In this document: positions 43,499 through 53,350 of the stretch, in pieces
How positions within the stretch are numbered: position 1 is the first letter of the stretch
Layout of the letters: every line of letters starts with the position of its first letter
From: JBKCUI01 sp052161605
GTDB lineage: Bacteria; Planctomycetota; Planctomycetia; Pirellulales; Pirellulaceae
Assembly (NCBI GenBank): GCA_052161605.1
Contig: CP197409.1
DNA length: 64,000 nucleotides
Direction: 5' to 3' (one strand)
The notes under the pieces: model-generated
What the model saw: only the letters and a program-made list of their open reading frames with translations
Databases searched by the model: none
Told to the model about the DNA's origin: nothing
Made by a program: the position numbers and the translations under genes

Positions 43499-46400
43499 TC
43501 ACTGAGGAGCGGTGTAGCCGCCTCCACCGGGAGTCAACAATCGAATCGAGTCTCCCGCTTTCAGATCTAGCTGTACAGAACTGGGCAAACGCTCTGTATC
43601 ACCATTGGCTCGAATCAACCAATTCTCTCCTGTCAAACCAGGCTCACCGTTCCCCAGCCCAGGTGGTGGATAATTCCCCCTCCGGCTCGTGACGAGGCTT
43701 ACCGTCAACGGACTAAGAGCTTGGACTTGCCGAATGATTCCGCAACCTCCACGATACTGCCCCATACCTCCTGAGCCCGTTCTAATTCCGAACTCTACCA
43801 GTCGCACTGGATACCTGGATTCGAGTATCTCCACATCCGTAAGGCGAGTGTTGGTCATATGAGTATGGACAGCATCTTCACCGTCGGAACATGCCGTTGC
43901 ACCTGACCCGCCACCGATCGTTTCGTAGTAACCGAAGCTCCGATCGCCGAAAAGAAAATTGTTCATCGTCCCCTGGCTTGCAGCTGCCAGCCCTAGAGCA
44001 CGCAACAAACAGTCCACAACCCGCTGGCTTGTCTCGACGTTACCCCCAGCTACAGCCGGCCAGTAGTGCCCCTCTTGAACCTCATTATCCAGCCCTAATT
44101 CGATCAATGGTCGATCGCTTCGCTGCGGATTCAAAATGCCATGCGGTATGATCAAATCGATACGTCTCATAACACCAGAATTGAGCGGTAATTCATCTGC
44201 GATGGCACACCGAATCACGTATAGTACAGCTGCCCCGACGATAGCAGGATTCGCATTCAAATTGCCAACGGAGGCAGGGCCGGTACCCGTGAAATCGATT
44301 TCCAAACGGAACCCCCGACTCTCATCGAATAACTTTTTAATAGCAATTGAGATCTTAGTGTTGTCGTCCATGAAGTCGTCAATCGTGACTGCTTCTAAAT
44401 CAAGCTGCTCGATCCATCGAGCCGTTTTTTCTTCCGAGGCATCTTCGATTCGCTCCATGTACTCTCGAAGAACCTCTGCTCCATACCTATTGGCTAACTC
44501 CTGAAGAGCCCGCACACCAAACTGATTGGCCGCTTGTTGTGCCGTTATGTCGGCCAAATTCTCGTTCAACGCTCGCGTTGGATAAGCCGCCGACAACAAC
44601 AACCTCCTCAAATCCTCAGTAAGGTCCGCTCCTGATCTCGTTAACAACATCGGCTCGATGAGCACACCCTCCTCGGTCAAGCATCGGGAATTCGGTGCCA
44701 TGGAGCCCGGCGCGATCCCGCCAATTTCGGCATGGTGGGCTCGGCAGGCGACGAAGAAATCGGGCGTGTCTCCAGAACTAGGTTCAGAACAAAAAACCGG
44801 TGTGACTACGGTAACATCTGGCAAGTGCGAGCCACCGCGATAGGGATCGTTGGTTATAAAACAATCCCCTTTGTTCATCTTGGGGAATGCTCGAATCATT
44901 TCCTTGACCGTTGCACTCATCGCTCCGAGATGAACCGGAACGTGTGGGGCGTTCGCGATTAGATCACCATTCTGATGAAAGATCGCACAGCTAAAGTCCC
45001 TGCGTTCCTTGATGTTGACACTGATCGCAGTTTGTTCGAGTACCGTCCCCATCTGTTCTGCGATAGCTGCAAAACGCTGAGCCAAAACCTCGCGAACAAC
45101 GACGTCGTATGAAACATCGTATGGATTTGTCTCCAGCGATGACTTGGAACGGTTACTATTCTCCTTTTGGTCCTTTATCGTTTCGTATTTATGTGTTCGT
45201 ATTAAAAGTGTGCGATCTGCTAGAACTGTCGATTGCCAGCCAGGTTCTAAGTAAGTCGTACTACCAGCCGAACAAATCAGTTTCGGTCCGAAATAAGTCT
45301 CGCCGGGAGTTAGTTCGGAGCGATGCAGCAGTTTAGAGTTCGAAGAAACAAGATTCTGCACCTCTGGAATGCTCAACATTGGCAGCCGATTCTTGACCTT
45401 GGAGCGAACAATTCCATGCACCGTCGCTATCTCTATAGGGTGATCCGTTCGTTGGTAACCGAAATGGTTTGTATGCAGAGCATGAAAATGCTCGTGAAAA
45501 GACCCTACACACCAATCCGCCAATGACCAATCCAGACCTAGGGTACGCTCTGCACCTTGGTAGCGAGCTTCGATCCGGCAAGATAATTCATCCCAGGTCT
45601 CCTTTGGGGAAGGAGACTGCTGCAAGATCGCCTCACCAAGCGAACGCTTGACGATGGCGAGCCAGTCCGAATCCAGTTCCGCCGTGCTTTTATAGACCGG
45701 CAGAGAAGCGGTATACTGCAATTGGGCCATCCCCATTCCTAATGCGCTGAGCAATCCCGCTTCAGGCGGATCGATAATCTGCTCGACGCCTAGCAATTCC
45801 GCAATTTTGCAGATATGCTGCCCTGCGGCTCCGCCGAACGATACCAGCGCATGCTTGCGAGGATCTGCCCCCTGAGCAATGGAGATCGAGCGAACCGCGT
45901 TTGCCATCGTTTCGTTGGCTAGTCGTCGAAACCCTTGAGCCAATTGCATGGCTGTCATCGACCGATTCTCTGATCCAGCTGCTTGAAAAGCGTTAAACAC
46001 TTCCTGTAACGCTTGTTCGGCGGCGTTTCGATCGAGCGGAAAAGGGAATGCATCAGGTTCAATTCGACCGAGAAGCAGATTGAGATCCGTAATCGTAAGC
46101 GGACCTCCCCTACCATAGCATGCAGGTCCTGGGTCGGAGCCCGCGCTTTGTGGACCAACTCGTAATTGCACGCCGTCAAACCAACAGATGCTCCCCCCGC
46201 CTGCTGCCACTGTGTGGATCTTGAGAGATGGAATCATCATTCGAACTCCCGCCTTGATCGTCTCGAACTCCAATTCCAATTCGCCATCGATACGCGAAAC
46301 ATCGGTACTGGTTCCCCCCATGTCCAGACCAATGAGTGGGCTGATACCAGTAGACTGCGCGATCGCTCCTAGCGAGACGACGCCCCCTGCTGGTCCGGAT

Positions 46401-47395
46401 AGTACGCTGTTTTTCCCCCGATACTGAGAGTGAGGTACTAATCCGCCAGAGCTAGTCATAACCAGCAAACCGTCCTCATCACCCGAAACAGATTGCCCAG
46501 CATGAAACTCTTGATGCACACGTTCGAGGTAATTGCTAACGACCGGCGTGAGGTACGCATCGAGAACGCATGTCTCCCCTCGGGAGACGGCACGAATCAT
46601 GGGAGCCGTTTCCGAGCTCATACAGACTGTCGAGAATCCCAGTTCGATCGCAATCTTCGCGACTTCTCGCTCATGCTCTGGGTTCAAATAGCTATGTAGC
46701 AAACATATAGCGATAGATTGGATACCGCGTTCTCGAATTTCAGTTAGCTTCGCTCTCGCGCTAGCTATATCCAGCGGAGTATGAACCGAACCGTCTGCGT
46801 TGAGGCGTTCGGTAACTTCGATGACTGTATCGTAAAGGGGTAGCCGTTTCTTGACATTCAGAGCGAACAGATCGGGACGTTCTTGGTAACCGATCTTCAA
46901 AAGGTCCGCAAAACCATTGGTAATGACTAAGCCGACCGGTTCACCGCGACGCGTCAGCAGAGCGTTGGTGCCTCGTGTCGTTCCCAATCGAATCGAGAGC
47001 GGTGGCAACGGGGCAGCCAATGGGATTCCGAGAGCAAGCCTCGTCGCCAGGACAGGGGCTTCGATGCCAGGAGCAAGTTCCATTAATTTGCTTTGGTTGG
47101 GCAACGGAATGTCGAGGTGAAACACGCCTTCACGATACCTCAAACACTTTGCGCGTCCCAAGCATTCACCACTGCTCGAAAGTGCGTTCAGAGAGCAACC
47201 ATCCCAGAACTGATTCGGTTCTCGTTGTCTTCCCGAAATCGCGATAACAGTCGGGGATTCTTGGGCGATCACTCGTCCTTGGACAACTCCGTGGCTTAGG
47301 ACTTTGGTAGATATTCTCCGTCCGTCAGGCAACGCGACGATGCAATCGGTAAACGTACCGCCAACGTCGCACCAAACCTGAATCGCTTCTTGCAT
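43499..47395 (-). CDS. 5-oxoprolinase / hydantoinase A-B fusion
   Basis: A 1298-residue enzyme combining HyuA-type ATPase (about 1-700) and HyuB-type (about 755-1290) parts. The N-part has DVGGTFTDCIVALPDGR, LGTTRGTNALLTRRG and GLDMGGTSTDVSRI. The C-part has NIKERRDFSCAIF, NDPYRGGSHLPDVT and ARAHHAEIGG-like CRAHHAEIGGIAPGSM. The single-chain layout and length match ATP-dependent 5-oxoprolinase, which opens 5-oxo-proline to glutamate in glutathione turnover; some relatives act on hydantoins or acetone-type substrates. The nitrilase gene lies downstream on the same strand. Confidence 0.9.
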   Translation of the reverse strand: MQEAIQVWCDVGGTFTDCIVALPDGRRISTKVLSHGVVQGRVIAQESPTVIAISGRQREPNQFWDGCSLNALSSSGECLGRAKCLRYREGVFHLDIPLPNQSKLMELAPGIEAPVLATRLALGIPLAAPLPPLSIRLGTTRGTNALLTRRGEPVGLVITNGFADLLKIGYQERPDLFALNVKKRLPLYDTVIEVTERLNADGSVHTPLDIASARAKLTEIRERGIQSIAICLLHSYLNPEHEREVAKIAIELGFSTVCMSSETAPMIRAVSRGETCVLDAYLTPVVSNYLERVHQEFHAGQSVSGDEDGLLVMTSSGGLVPHSQYRGKNSVLSGPAGGVVSLGAIAQSTGISPLIGLDMGGTSTDVSRIDGELELEFETIKAGVRMMIPSLKIHTVAAGGGSICWFDGVQLRVGPQSAGSDPGPACYGRGGPLTITDLNLLLGRIEPDAFPFPLDRNAAEQALQEVFNAFQAAGSENRSMTAMQLAQGFRRLANETMANAVRSISIAQGADPRKHALVSFGGAAGQHICKIAELLGVEQIIDPPEAGLLSALGMGMAQLQYTASLPVYKSTAELDSDWLAIVKRSLGEAILQQSPSPKETWDELSCRIEARYQGAERTLGLDWSLADWCVGSFHEHFHALHTNHFGYQRTDHPIEIATVHGIVRSKVKNRLPMLSIPEVQNLVSSNSKLLHRSELTPGETYFGPKLICSAGSTTYLEPGWQSTVLADRTLLIRTHKYETIKDQKENSNRSKSSLETNPYDVSYDVVVREVLAQRFAAIAEQMGTVLEQTAISVNIKERRDFSCAIFHQNGDLIANAPHVPVHLGAMSATVKEMIRAFPKMNKGDCFITNDPYRGGSHLPDVTVVTPVFCSEPSSGDTPDFFVACRAHHAEIGGIAPGSMAPNSRCLTEEGVLIEPMLLTRSGADLTEDLRRLLLSAAYPTRALNENLADITAQQAANQFGVRALQELANRYGAEVLREYMERIEDASEEKTARWIEQLDLEAVTIDDFMDDNTKISIAIKKLFDESRGFRLEIDFTGTGPASVGNLNANPAIVGAAVLYVIRCAIADELPLNSGVMRRIDLIIPHGILNPQRSDRPLIELGLDNEVQEGHYWPAVAGGNVETSQRVVDCLLRALGLAAASQGTMNNFLFGDRSFGYYETIGGGSGATACSDGEDAVHTHMTNTRLTDVEILESRYPVRLVEFGIRTGSGGMGQYRGGCGIIRQVQALSPLTVSLVTSRRGNYPPPGLGNGEPGLTGENWLIRANGDTERLPSSVQLDLKAGDSIRLLTPGGGGYTAPQ

Positions 47396-47653
47396 GGATC
47401 CAACAACCCTTCGCCTGGAGAATGTTAAACACTAGATATTCTCTCACAGGTTAGTGTGTTTTCTGGCCTTGTCAAAACAGCAAGGTTTGGCGTCGATCTT
47501 AACGCAGGCCTGCGACAAGCTTAGCGGCATTCGACGCGTTTTTTTCCTTTTTCCGCAACGGTAGCTCTGCATCCTTCGAAATTTTTCATTGGGATGGTTC
47601 GTTACGGGCTTCGGTTGCTACGAAGCTTTGCGTCTCCTGCGGTGGGGCAGCAG

Positions 47654-47893
47654 TTAGGAACCGATGCCTGCCAGAAAGAATGTGAACAAGATGACAGAAA
47701 ACCCGCCCAGCGCGATCCATAACCACAGGAGCAAACGTTTTGGCTCCTGGATTTCGTACTCGCTAGCCAGGCCGTAAACCTTCCGCTCCGCCTGCGAGAT
47801 CGACATTCCCAGTTCGTCGCGATAGAGCTGCACCGCTTCGGACCACTGACCGTGGCGTAAAAAATGAATTGCTAGCGAATCGATTGTAGTCAT
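47654..47893 (-). CDS. Small membrane-anchored hypothetical protein
   Basis: 79 residues. The N-terminal 50 form an amphipathic helical region (WSEAVQLYRDELGMSISQAERKV, split as two short motifs). One C-terminal membrane helix (LLLWLWIALGGFSVILFTFFL) and a short tail follow. A tail-anchored arrangement is suggested. I do not recognise the family. The 258 bases between it and the 5-oxoprolinase gene hold nothing I can identify. Confidence 0.6.
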   Translation of the reverse strand: MTTIDSLAIHFLRHGQWSEAVQLYRDELGMSISQAERKVYGLASEYEIQEPKRLLLWLWIALGGFSVILFTFFLAGIGS

Positions 47894-48302
47894 ATCTTAT
47901 GCTCGCCTATTCGAGTGCTCGACAGGCCCTGATTCCTTACAGTCCCCTGTTTCTCCCAGCTTCTCCAGGTCGCCTAGGTCGCGACTTCTGTCAAGTTAGG
48001 CAGGTTGTTCCAGTCGTTGATTAACAATAAATCTAGATCGGACTCCAACATTCCTCGTCTTTAGCGAAAGCTTCGTCTTGAGTCGAGTTTTTCCCATTTC
48101 TATACTCCCCAGGCCGGATTTACGGATTTTGACGGCATCATCGTCCACTTCAATTCCCATCATTCCCCAACAAGGAGCGGAAAGGATTCCCATCCGCGGA
48201 CTGTTCGTACGAGATCGAGAACGCAAACAAACTGCAATTCTCTGTCTACCTCAATCGTTCTTCGTGGGTGCTTGCACTGAGCGTTCGACTCATGTCCTTT
48301 GG

Positions 48303-51300
48303 ATGGCTTGTTCGTTCGCCATTTGTCTTGCGATCAGCTGCTTGGGTACGGTTTCTCTTTACGCTCAAAGTCCATCGGGCCCGCCTGAGGGAACGTCGGC
48401 TATCCCCCGCATCGAGATAGGCGTTCCACTAGTCGACCCCAAGTTCTCGATACGAGCCTCTGCGAATGAAGCTGTCCGCCAAAAGGATGGCGGCTACGAG
48501 GTTATCACGTTTCGAGGGAATGTACGCATCGCCCAAGGTCCTTTTGTGGCAACCGCCGAAGAGGCAACGATTTGGATTGACCAAACGATCCCAGATTCCG
48601 TCCTTCAAGAGCATCCTCGCAAGTACTTGCTCGAGACTCGGGGAGCCTGTGAGGTCGATTTTGGCGAGGGGAGAGTGATTCGCGACGATCAGTGGATGGG
48701 CCGATTGTTCAGTCACTTCACACCGGATATGTCACCGCGCGTTTGGGTGGAGCCGATCGGACCTCCTCCAGAGCTTTCATGGACGAAGCATCAGTTCGCC
48801 ACGCCCACAAAACCGGATTCCCACAACTCCGCAACCCCTGCCATCGCATGGACCAAGGAGGACGATGCACAACACGTCAAGCTAGTCGCACAGCTTCTCG
48901 AAGCTCCGAGGAATCAGGAGCCTCGCGTGCTAAGCCCACCTATGCTCGGTCAACCTGGATTGCTTTTGGGGAATCCTGCTTTGGGCGGTACCGTTATTGA
49001 TGGAGGACTCATGATGCCTTCTGCAGAGTTGCCTGCCCCCAGCAACCTGCCCAATAATCCACCGGAGACCGTTCAATCATTCCAAATTGGTCCTCCGATG
49101 GAAACCATCCCCACAATGCCAACGGTCCCTGCGCCGGTCGCGGGTCCCCTCGGCATGCCCGGTACCCCCGCAACGATCCAGCGACGCATTGGAGCTCGCA
49201 CGTTTGCGATGTCTGGCCGAGGCAGCTTCGAGCCACTGATCACATCCACCAATCGACCTGACCGAGGTGACTCGGTTATCACTATCTCTAGAGGTGTGCG
49301 ATTGCGGTTTGGTGATGTATCGGTCGCCACAGGCGGTGGAGTAGTCGATCTAGGGGCTGTTCTTATCGAAGCAGATCGCGCTGTGATATGGACCTCTAAT
49401 CTTACAAAATTGTTGGCCGACGGTGGACGTATTGATGATCTGCCCGTCGAGGTTTACATCGAGGGGAACGTTGTCTTCCAACAAGGCATGCGAACCATCT
49501 ACGCAGATCGAATGTATTACAACGTCCAAGCCGAGTATGGCATGATACTCGGAGCCGAAGTCTTTACCGATGCTCCTCAATTCGATGGCATTTTGCGACT
49601 CAAAGCGGATGTGATCCAGCAGCGATCTCGCGAGAACTTTTTAGCGCATCAAGCCGCGTTGACAACAAGTCGCTTGGGTGTCCCACGCTACTGGCTTCAA
49701 TCGGACAAGATTGAGCTTACGGACAATAGTAGCCAATCGCCGAATCGGCTTATGGGATTGAAAATGCCTGGTCGCACTGCGGACGAAACCGGCATGAAAG
49801 CGAGAGCAAGAAATAACTTTGTCTACGTCGAGGGTGTCCCTGTTTTCTACTGGCCGGTGATGGATACCAATGTCGACACATCTAGCCACTATTTGTCCGC
49901 CGTCAAATACCAGAACGACACGATTTTCGGAAATCAAGTTTACCTCGATTGGAACGTGTACCAATTGCTCGGAATAGCACCGATCGATGGAACGCGTTGG
50001 CGTTTATCAACAGATTATCTTAGCGAACGTGGCTTTGCGCTCGGCAATACGTTTCAATACAACGTGCCTGAATTTGTTCTAGGTGGTTCAGCGAACGGGT
50101 ACTTCGATTTCTGGGGGATTCGGGAGGAGGGGCTTGATATTCTAGGGAGTGACCGAGTTCTCCTGACTCCGGAACGCACCAATCGTGGACGCCTGTTACT
50201 GCGACATCGACAACTACTCGGCCCAGATAGCGAACTATGGGCCGAAGCGGGCTGGATTAGCGACAGGAACTTCTTAGAACAGTACTTTGAGCAAGAGTGG
50301 GATACCTCTAAGGATGCGGCCACAGCCCTGCGTTTCCGTCAGTATTTCGATAATCAAATGTTTGATCTGGCTGGGCAAATACAAATCAACGATTTCCATA
50401 CGGAGACGAGCTGGTTGCCTCGATTGGATCACTATTGGTTAGGTCAATCTGTCGGCGATATATTCACTTACTACTCGCGAACATCGGTGGGGTATGGTCG
50501 CCAACAAGCAGCATCGGTGCCTCTCAATGCTGCCGACGCAGCCAAGTTTCAGCTGCAACCGACCGAGGTCGATGCCAGAGGAATCGTCGCTACAACTCGC
50601 CATGAACTGAACATGCCATTCGAGTTGTTGAGAACAAAATATGTGCCGTTTGTTTCTGGCGAAGCAGCCTTTTGGGGAGAGGATGTCAACGGAGACTCGC
50701 TTACCAGATTAACCGGTCAAGCGGGTTGGAGATCGTCGACACCAGCCTGGAAAGCGTATCCGAATTTTCATAGCCGCATCTTCAATCTAAACGGCTTGGT
50801 TCATAAGATCTCGTATGAATCGGAGTTCCTATACGCTGATACGAATCAAGACTTAAGCCTGTTGCCTCTATACAATCCGATCGACGATAACTCTCAAGAA
50901 CATTTTCGTCGCAGGCTGGTGTTTAATACGTTCAATGGAGTACTGCCCGCTCAATTCGATGCCACTCAATATGCCGCTCGGCAAAGCATGCAACGTTATG
51001 TATCCGCGTCAAGCACCGAAGTTGTGGAGGATCAGCTCCAAAGTCGATTCGGCATTCATCAACGCTTGCAAACCAAACGAGGTCAGCCGGGCCGAGAGAG
51101 AATCGCTGACTTTATCGAGTTTGATGTCGATGCCATTCTATTCGGCAAACAAGATCGAGACAATTTCGGCCAAGCACTTGGTGGACTCAACTATAACTTC
51201 CGCTATCACCTTGGGGATCGGGTAACACTACTGAGTGACGGATACTACGATTTGTTTGAGGAAGGGCTCAGTTCGACTTCGATCGGGGGAATCATCAATC

Positions 51301-51638
51301 GACCGGGCCGAGGAGATGCCTACCTGGGAGTAACGAGTATGGACGGCCCCATCAATGCTCTGATTCTTGTGGGGACTTTAAACTATCGAATGAACGAGAA
51401 GTGGGCCGTTACAGGTGGCAGCACCATCGATTTAAAGGCAACCGGCAATATTGGCCAATCACTTGCCTTGACGAGAATTGGGGAATCGTTCTTGTTCCGA
51501 CTCGGGGCGAACATCGATTATGGTCGAGACAATGTTAGCTTCGTTTTCGCTCTAGAGCCTCGATTCTTCCAAAGACTAGGTTTAGGAGGGGCCGGCGGTC
51601 AACCGATTGGACAAGTTGGACTTATGGGACTGGAATAG
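48303..51638 (+). CDS. lptD: LptD-like outer-membrane LPS assembly protein
   Basis: Predicted outer-membrane beta-barrel that places LPS in the outer leaflet. The signal peptide is AFAICLAISCLGTVSLYAQ-like at the N-terminus. A first OstA-like segment (VITFRGNVRIAQGPFVATAEEA) and a second (DLPVEVYIEGNVVFQQGMRTIYADR) are separated by a Pro/Met-rich linker of about 110 residues. The barrel region contains ARNNFVYVEGVPVFYWPVMD and many alternating strands, ending near RLGANIDYGRDNVSFVFALEP. The 1111 residues exceed the usual 780-ish. The start is uncertain: no candidate has a good ribosome-binding site, and the frame is open to 48078. LptB is encoded at 4.2 kb. Confidence 0.8.
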   Translation: MACSFAICLAISCLGTVSLYAQSPSGPPEGTSAIPRIEIGVPLVDPKFSIRASANEAVRQKDGGYEVITFRGNVRIAQGPFVATAEEATIWIDQTIPDSVLQEHPRKYLLETRGACEVDFGEGRVIRDDQWMGRLFSHFTPDMSPRVWVEPIGPPPELSWTKHQFATPTKPDSHNSATPAIAWTKEDDAQHVKLVAQLLEAPRNQEPRVLSPPMLGQPGLLLGNPALGGTVIDGGLMMPSAELPAPSNLPNNPPETVQSFQIGPPMETIPTMPTVPAPVAGPLGMPGTPATIQRRIGARTFAMSGRGSFEPLITSTNRPDRGDSVITISRGVRLRFGDVSVATGGGVVDLGAVLIEADRAVIWTSNLTKLLADGGRIDDLPVEVYIEGNVVFQQGMRTIYADRMYYNVQAEYGMILGAEVFTDAPQFDGILRLKADVIQQRSRENFLAHQAALTTSRLGVPRYWLQSDKIELTDNSSQSPNRLMGLKMPGRTADETGMKARARNNFVYVEGVPVFYWPVMDTNVDTSSHYLSAVKYQNDTIFGNQVYLDWNVYQLLGIAPIDGTRWRLSTDYLSERGFALGNTFQYNVPEFVLGGSANGYFDFWGIREEGLDILGSDRVLLTPERTNRGRLLLRHRQLLGPDSELWAEAGWISDRNFLEQYFEQEWDTSKDAATALRFRQYFDNQMFDLAGQIQINDFHTETSWLPRLDHYWLGQSVGDIFTYYSRTSVGYGRQQAASVPLNAADAAKFQLQPTEVDARGIVATTRHELNMPFELLRTKYVPFVSGEAAFWGEDVNGDSLTRLTGQAGWRSSTPAWKAYPNFHSRIFNLNGLVHKISYESEFLYADTNQDLSLLPLYNPIDDNSQEHFRRRLVFNTFNGVLPAQFDATQYAARQSMQRYVSASSTEVVEDQLQSRFGIHQRLQTKRGQPGRERIADFIEFDVDAILFGKQDRDNFGQALGGLNYNFRYHLGDRVTLLSDGYYDLFEEGLSSTSIGGIINRPGRGDAYLGVTSMDGPINALILVGTLNYRMNEKWAVTGGSTIDLKATGNIGQSLALTRIGESFLFRLGANIDYGRDNVSFVFALEPRFFQRLGLGGAGGQPIGQVGLMGLE

Positions 51639-51643
51639 CAGCG

Positions 51644-53146
51644 ATGAATCATCAAGAGATGTTGGAAAAGACTTACGCACATGCGAGACGTGCGAGTTTG
51701 GTGTCCACTACGATGGCCATGCTCGAATGGGACCAGCATACGTACATGCCGGAGAAGGCAGGTGAGTATCGATCCGATCAAGTTACCTGGTTGAGCGAAG
51801 AGCTGCACCGATTGCAGACGAACCAGCAGTACGGTGAGTGGCTCAAATCTTTGCAAGACTCCGAGCTAGCGAAAGATACCAGCTCTCCAGATGCAGCGAA
51901 CCTCCGTGGACTATACCGAGACTATAAAAAGAACATACAATTGCCGGAACGATTAGTCTCAGCATTAGCGAGAGCAACATCACGAGGACAGCAAGTTTGG
52001 GTGGAAGCACGGGCGCAAAATGATTTTGGGATGTTTCTACCTTTATTGGATGAGATCATTCGGTTGCGAATCGAGGAAGCTACCATCCTGCAGCAAACGG
52101 AGCGAACAAAATACGATAGCCTACTGGACCAGTACGAAGAAGGGGCGGACTCGAACGAGATTGCTAAAGTGTTCGCCTGGCTGCGAACTCAGCTTGTGCC
52201 AATCGTTCAGCAAGCCAGCGAACGCGAGCGAACCGATAGCAAAAAGATCTCCTTTCCAAATCCCCTCAGTCCCGATCCGCAGCGCAAACTATCGCAGTTT
52301 GTTGCAGAACGAATTGGTTTTGATTTCGAACGAGGTCGACTCGATGAAACGGCACATCCGTTTTGTACATCCATCGGTCCGCACGATCATCGCATCCTAA
52401 CGCGATACTTAGCAGACTCATATTGTAGCGGGATGTACGGTGTCCTTCACGAAGCGGGACACGGCATGTATGAACAAGGACTTCCGGTTGAGTATTTTGG
52501 ATTACCAGCTGGTTCGGCCGCGTCTTTAGGGGTGCACGAATCTCAGTCCCGACTATGGGAGAACATGGTCGGCAGATCTCGAGGTTTCTGGAAATGGTTA
52601 CTTCCCCAAGCTAAGAAGCTCATTCCAGAACTCGCGAGCTTTTCGCTCGATCAAGTTGTGGCTGATGTGAATCGTGTTGAGCCAAGCTTGATTCGCGTAG
52701 AAGCAGACGAAGCGACCTACAACCTACATATCTTCGTGCGATTCGAATTGGAAAAGGAACTGATTGATGGCGACCTCAACCCTCGCGAACTTCCAGAGCG
52801 ATGGCGGGATGCGTATACCGAGATGCTGGGTATCGTACCGCCAAACGATGCCAACGGTGTGCTGCAAGACGTCCATTGGTCAGCCGGGTTGATAGGCTAC
52901 TTTCCAACCTATGCACTAGGCAATTTATATGCCGCGCAACTCTTTCAAACGGCGGAACGCGATCTCGGTAATTTAGAAGAGCAGTTCGAAGCAGGTGAGT
53001 TTCAACCACTTTTGGACTGGCTTCGCACCAACATCCATTCCATGGGACGCTGCCATTTGCCCCACATCTTGGTTCAGAGTGTCACGGGGCAAAGGCTGAG
53101 TGCTCTGCCGTTCCTGTCGTACTTACGGCAGAAACTGTTGCCGTAG
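51644..53146 (+). CDS. M32-family metallocarboxypeptidase
   Basis: A 500-residue zinc carboxypeptidase of the Taq/M32 family, the standard length. The zinc motif is His269-Glu-Ala-Gly-His273 in GVLHEAGHGMYEQGLP, followed by the conserved GVHESQSRLWENMVGRS and by DEATYNLHIFVRFELEK. No signal peptide, so it is cytoplasmic; such enzymes trim C-terminal residues from peptides. It starts five bases after the LptD-like gene's stop, so the two are probably co-transcribed. Confidence 0.92.
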   Translation: MNHQEMLEKTYAHARRASLVSTTMAMLEWDQHTYMPEKAGEYRSDQVTWLSEELHRLQTNQQYGEWLKSLQDSELAKDTSSPDAANLRGLYRDYKKNIQLPERLVSALARATSRGQQVWVEARAQNDFGMFLPLLDEIIRLRIEEATILQQTERTKYDSLLDQYEEGADSNEIAKVFAWLRTQLVPIVQQASERERTDSKKISFPNPLSPDPQRKLSQFVAERIGFDFERGRLDETAHPFCTSIGPHDHRILTRYLADSYCSGMYGVLHEAGHGMYEQGLPVEYFGLPAGSAASLGVHESQSRLWENMVGRSRGFWKWLLPQAKKLIPELASFSLDQVVADVNRVEPSLIRVEADEATYNLHIFVRFELEKELIDGDLNPRELPERWRDAYTEMLGIVPPNDANGVLQDVHWSAGLIGYFPTYALGNLYAAQLFQTAERDLGNLEEQFEAGEFQPLLDWLRTNIHSMGRCHLPHILVQSVTGQRLSALPFLSYLRQKLLP

Positions 53147-53350
53147 CGGTTTTCGGGGGAGGCTTGGTGCATAGCATGACTAGCATGCAAGCGCTTGGGG
53201 AACCTTGCCTTAGACAAGATTTTCAAGGCTCGGGAAGCTGAGATTTCTTCGCGAATCTCGCCGTAAGTTGCTTACAATCGAACGTAGAGCCTGACCGTTA
53301 AGTTATAACGGGAGGCTAACTGTTTTTGTGCTCTTGAGAAAGGAAACGCG

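Noticed and set aside
48078..48302. TTG start adding 75 residues to the LptD-like protein
   Set aside because: The added part has no ribosome-binding site, would place a signal peptide deep inside the protein, and looks non-coding; kept only as an alternative.
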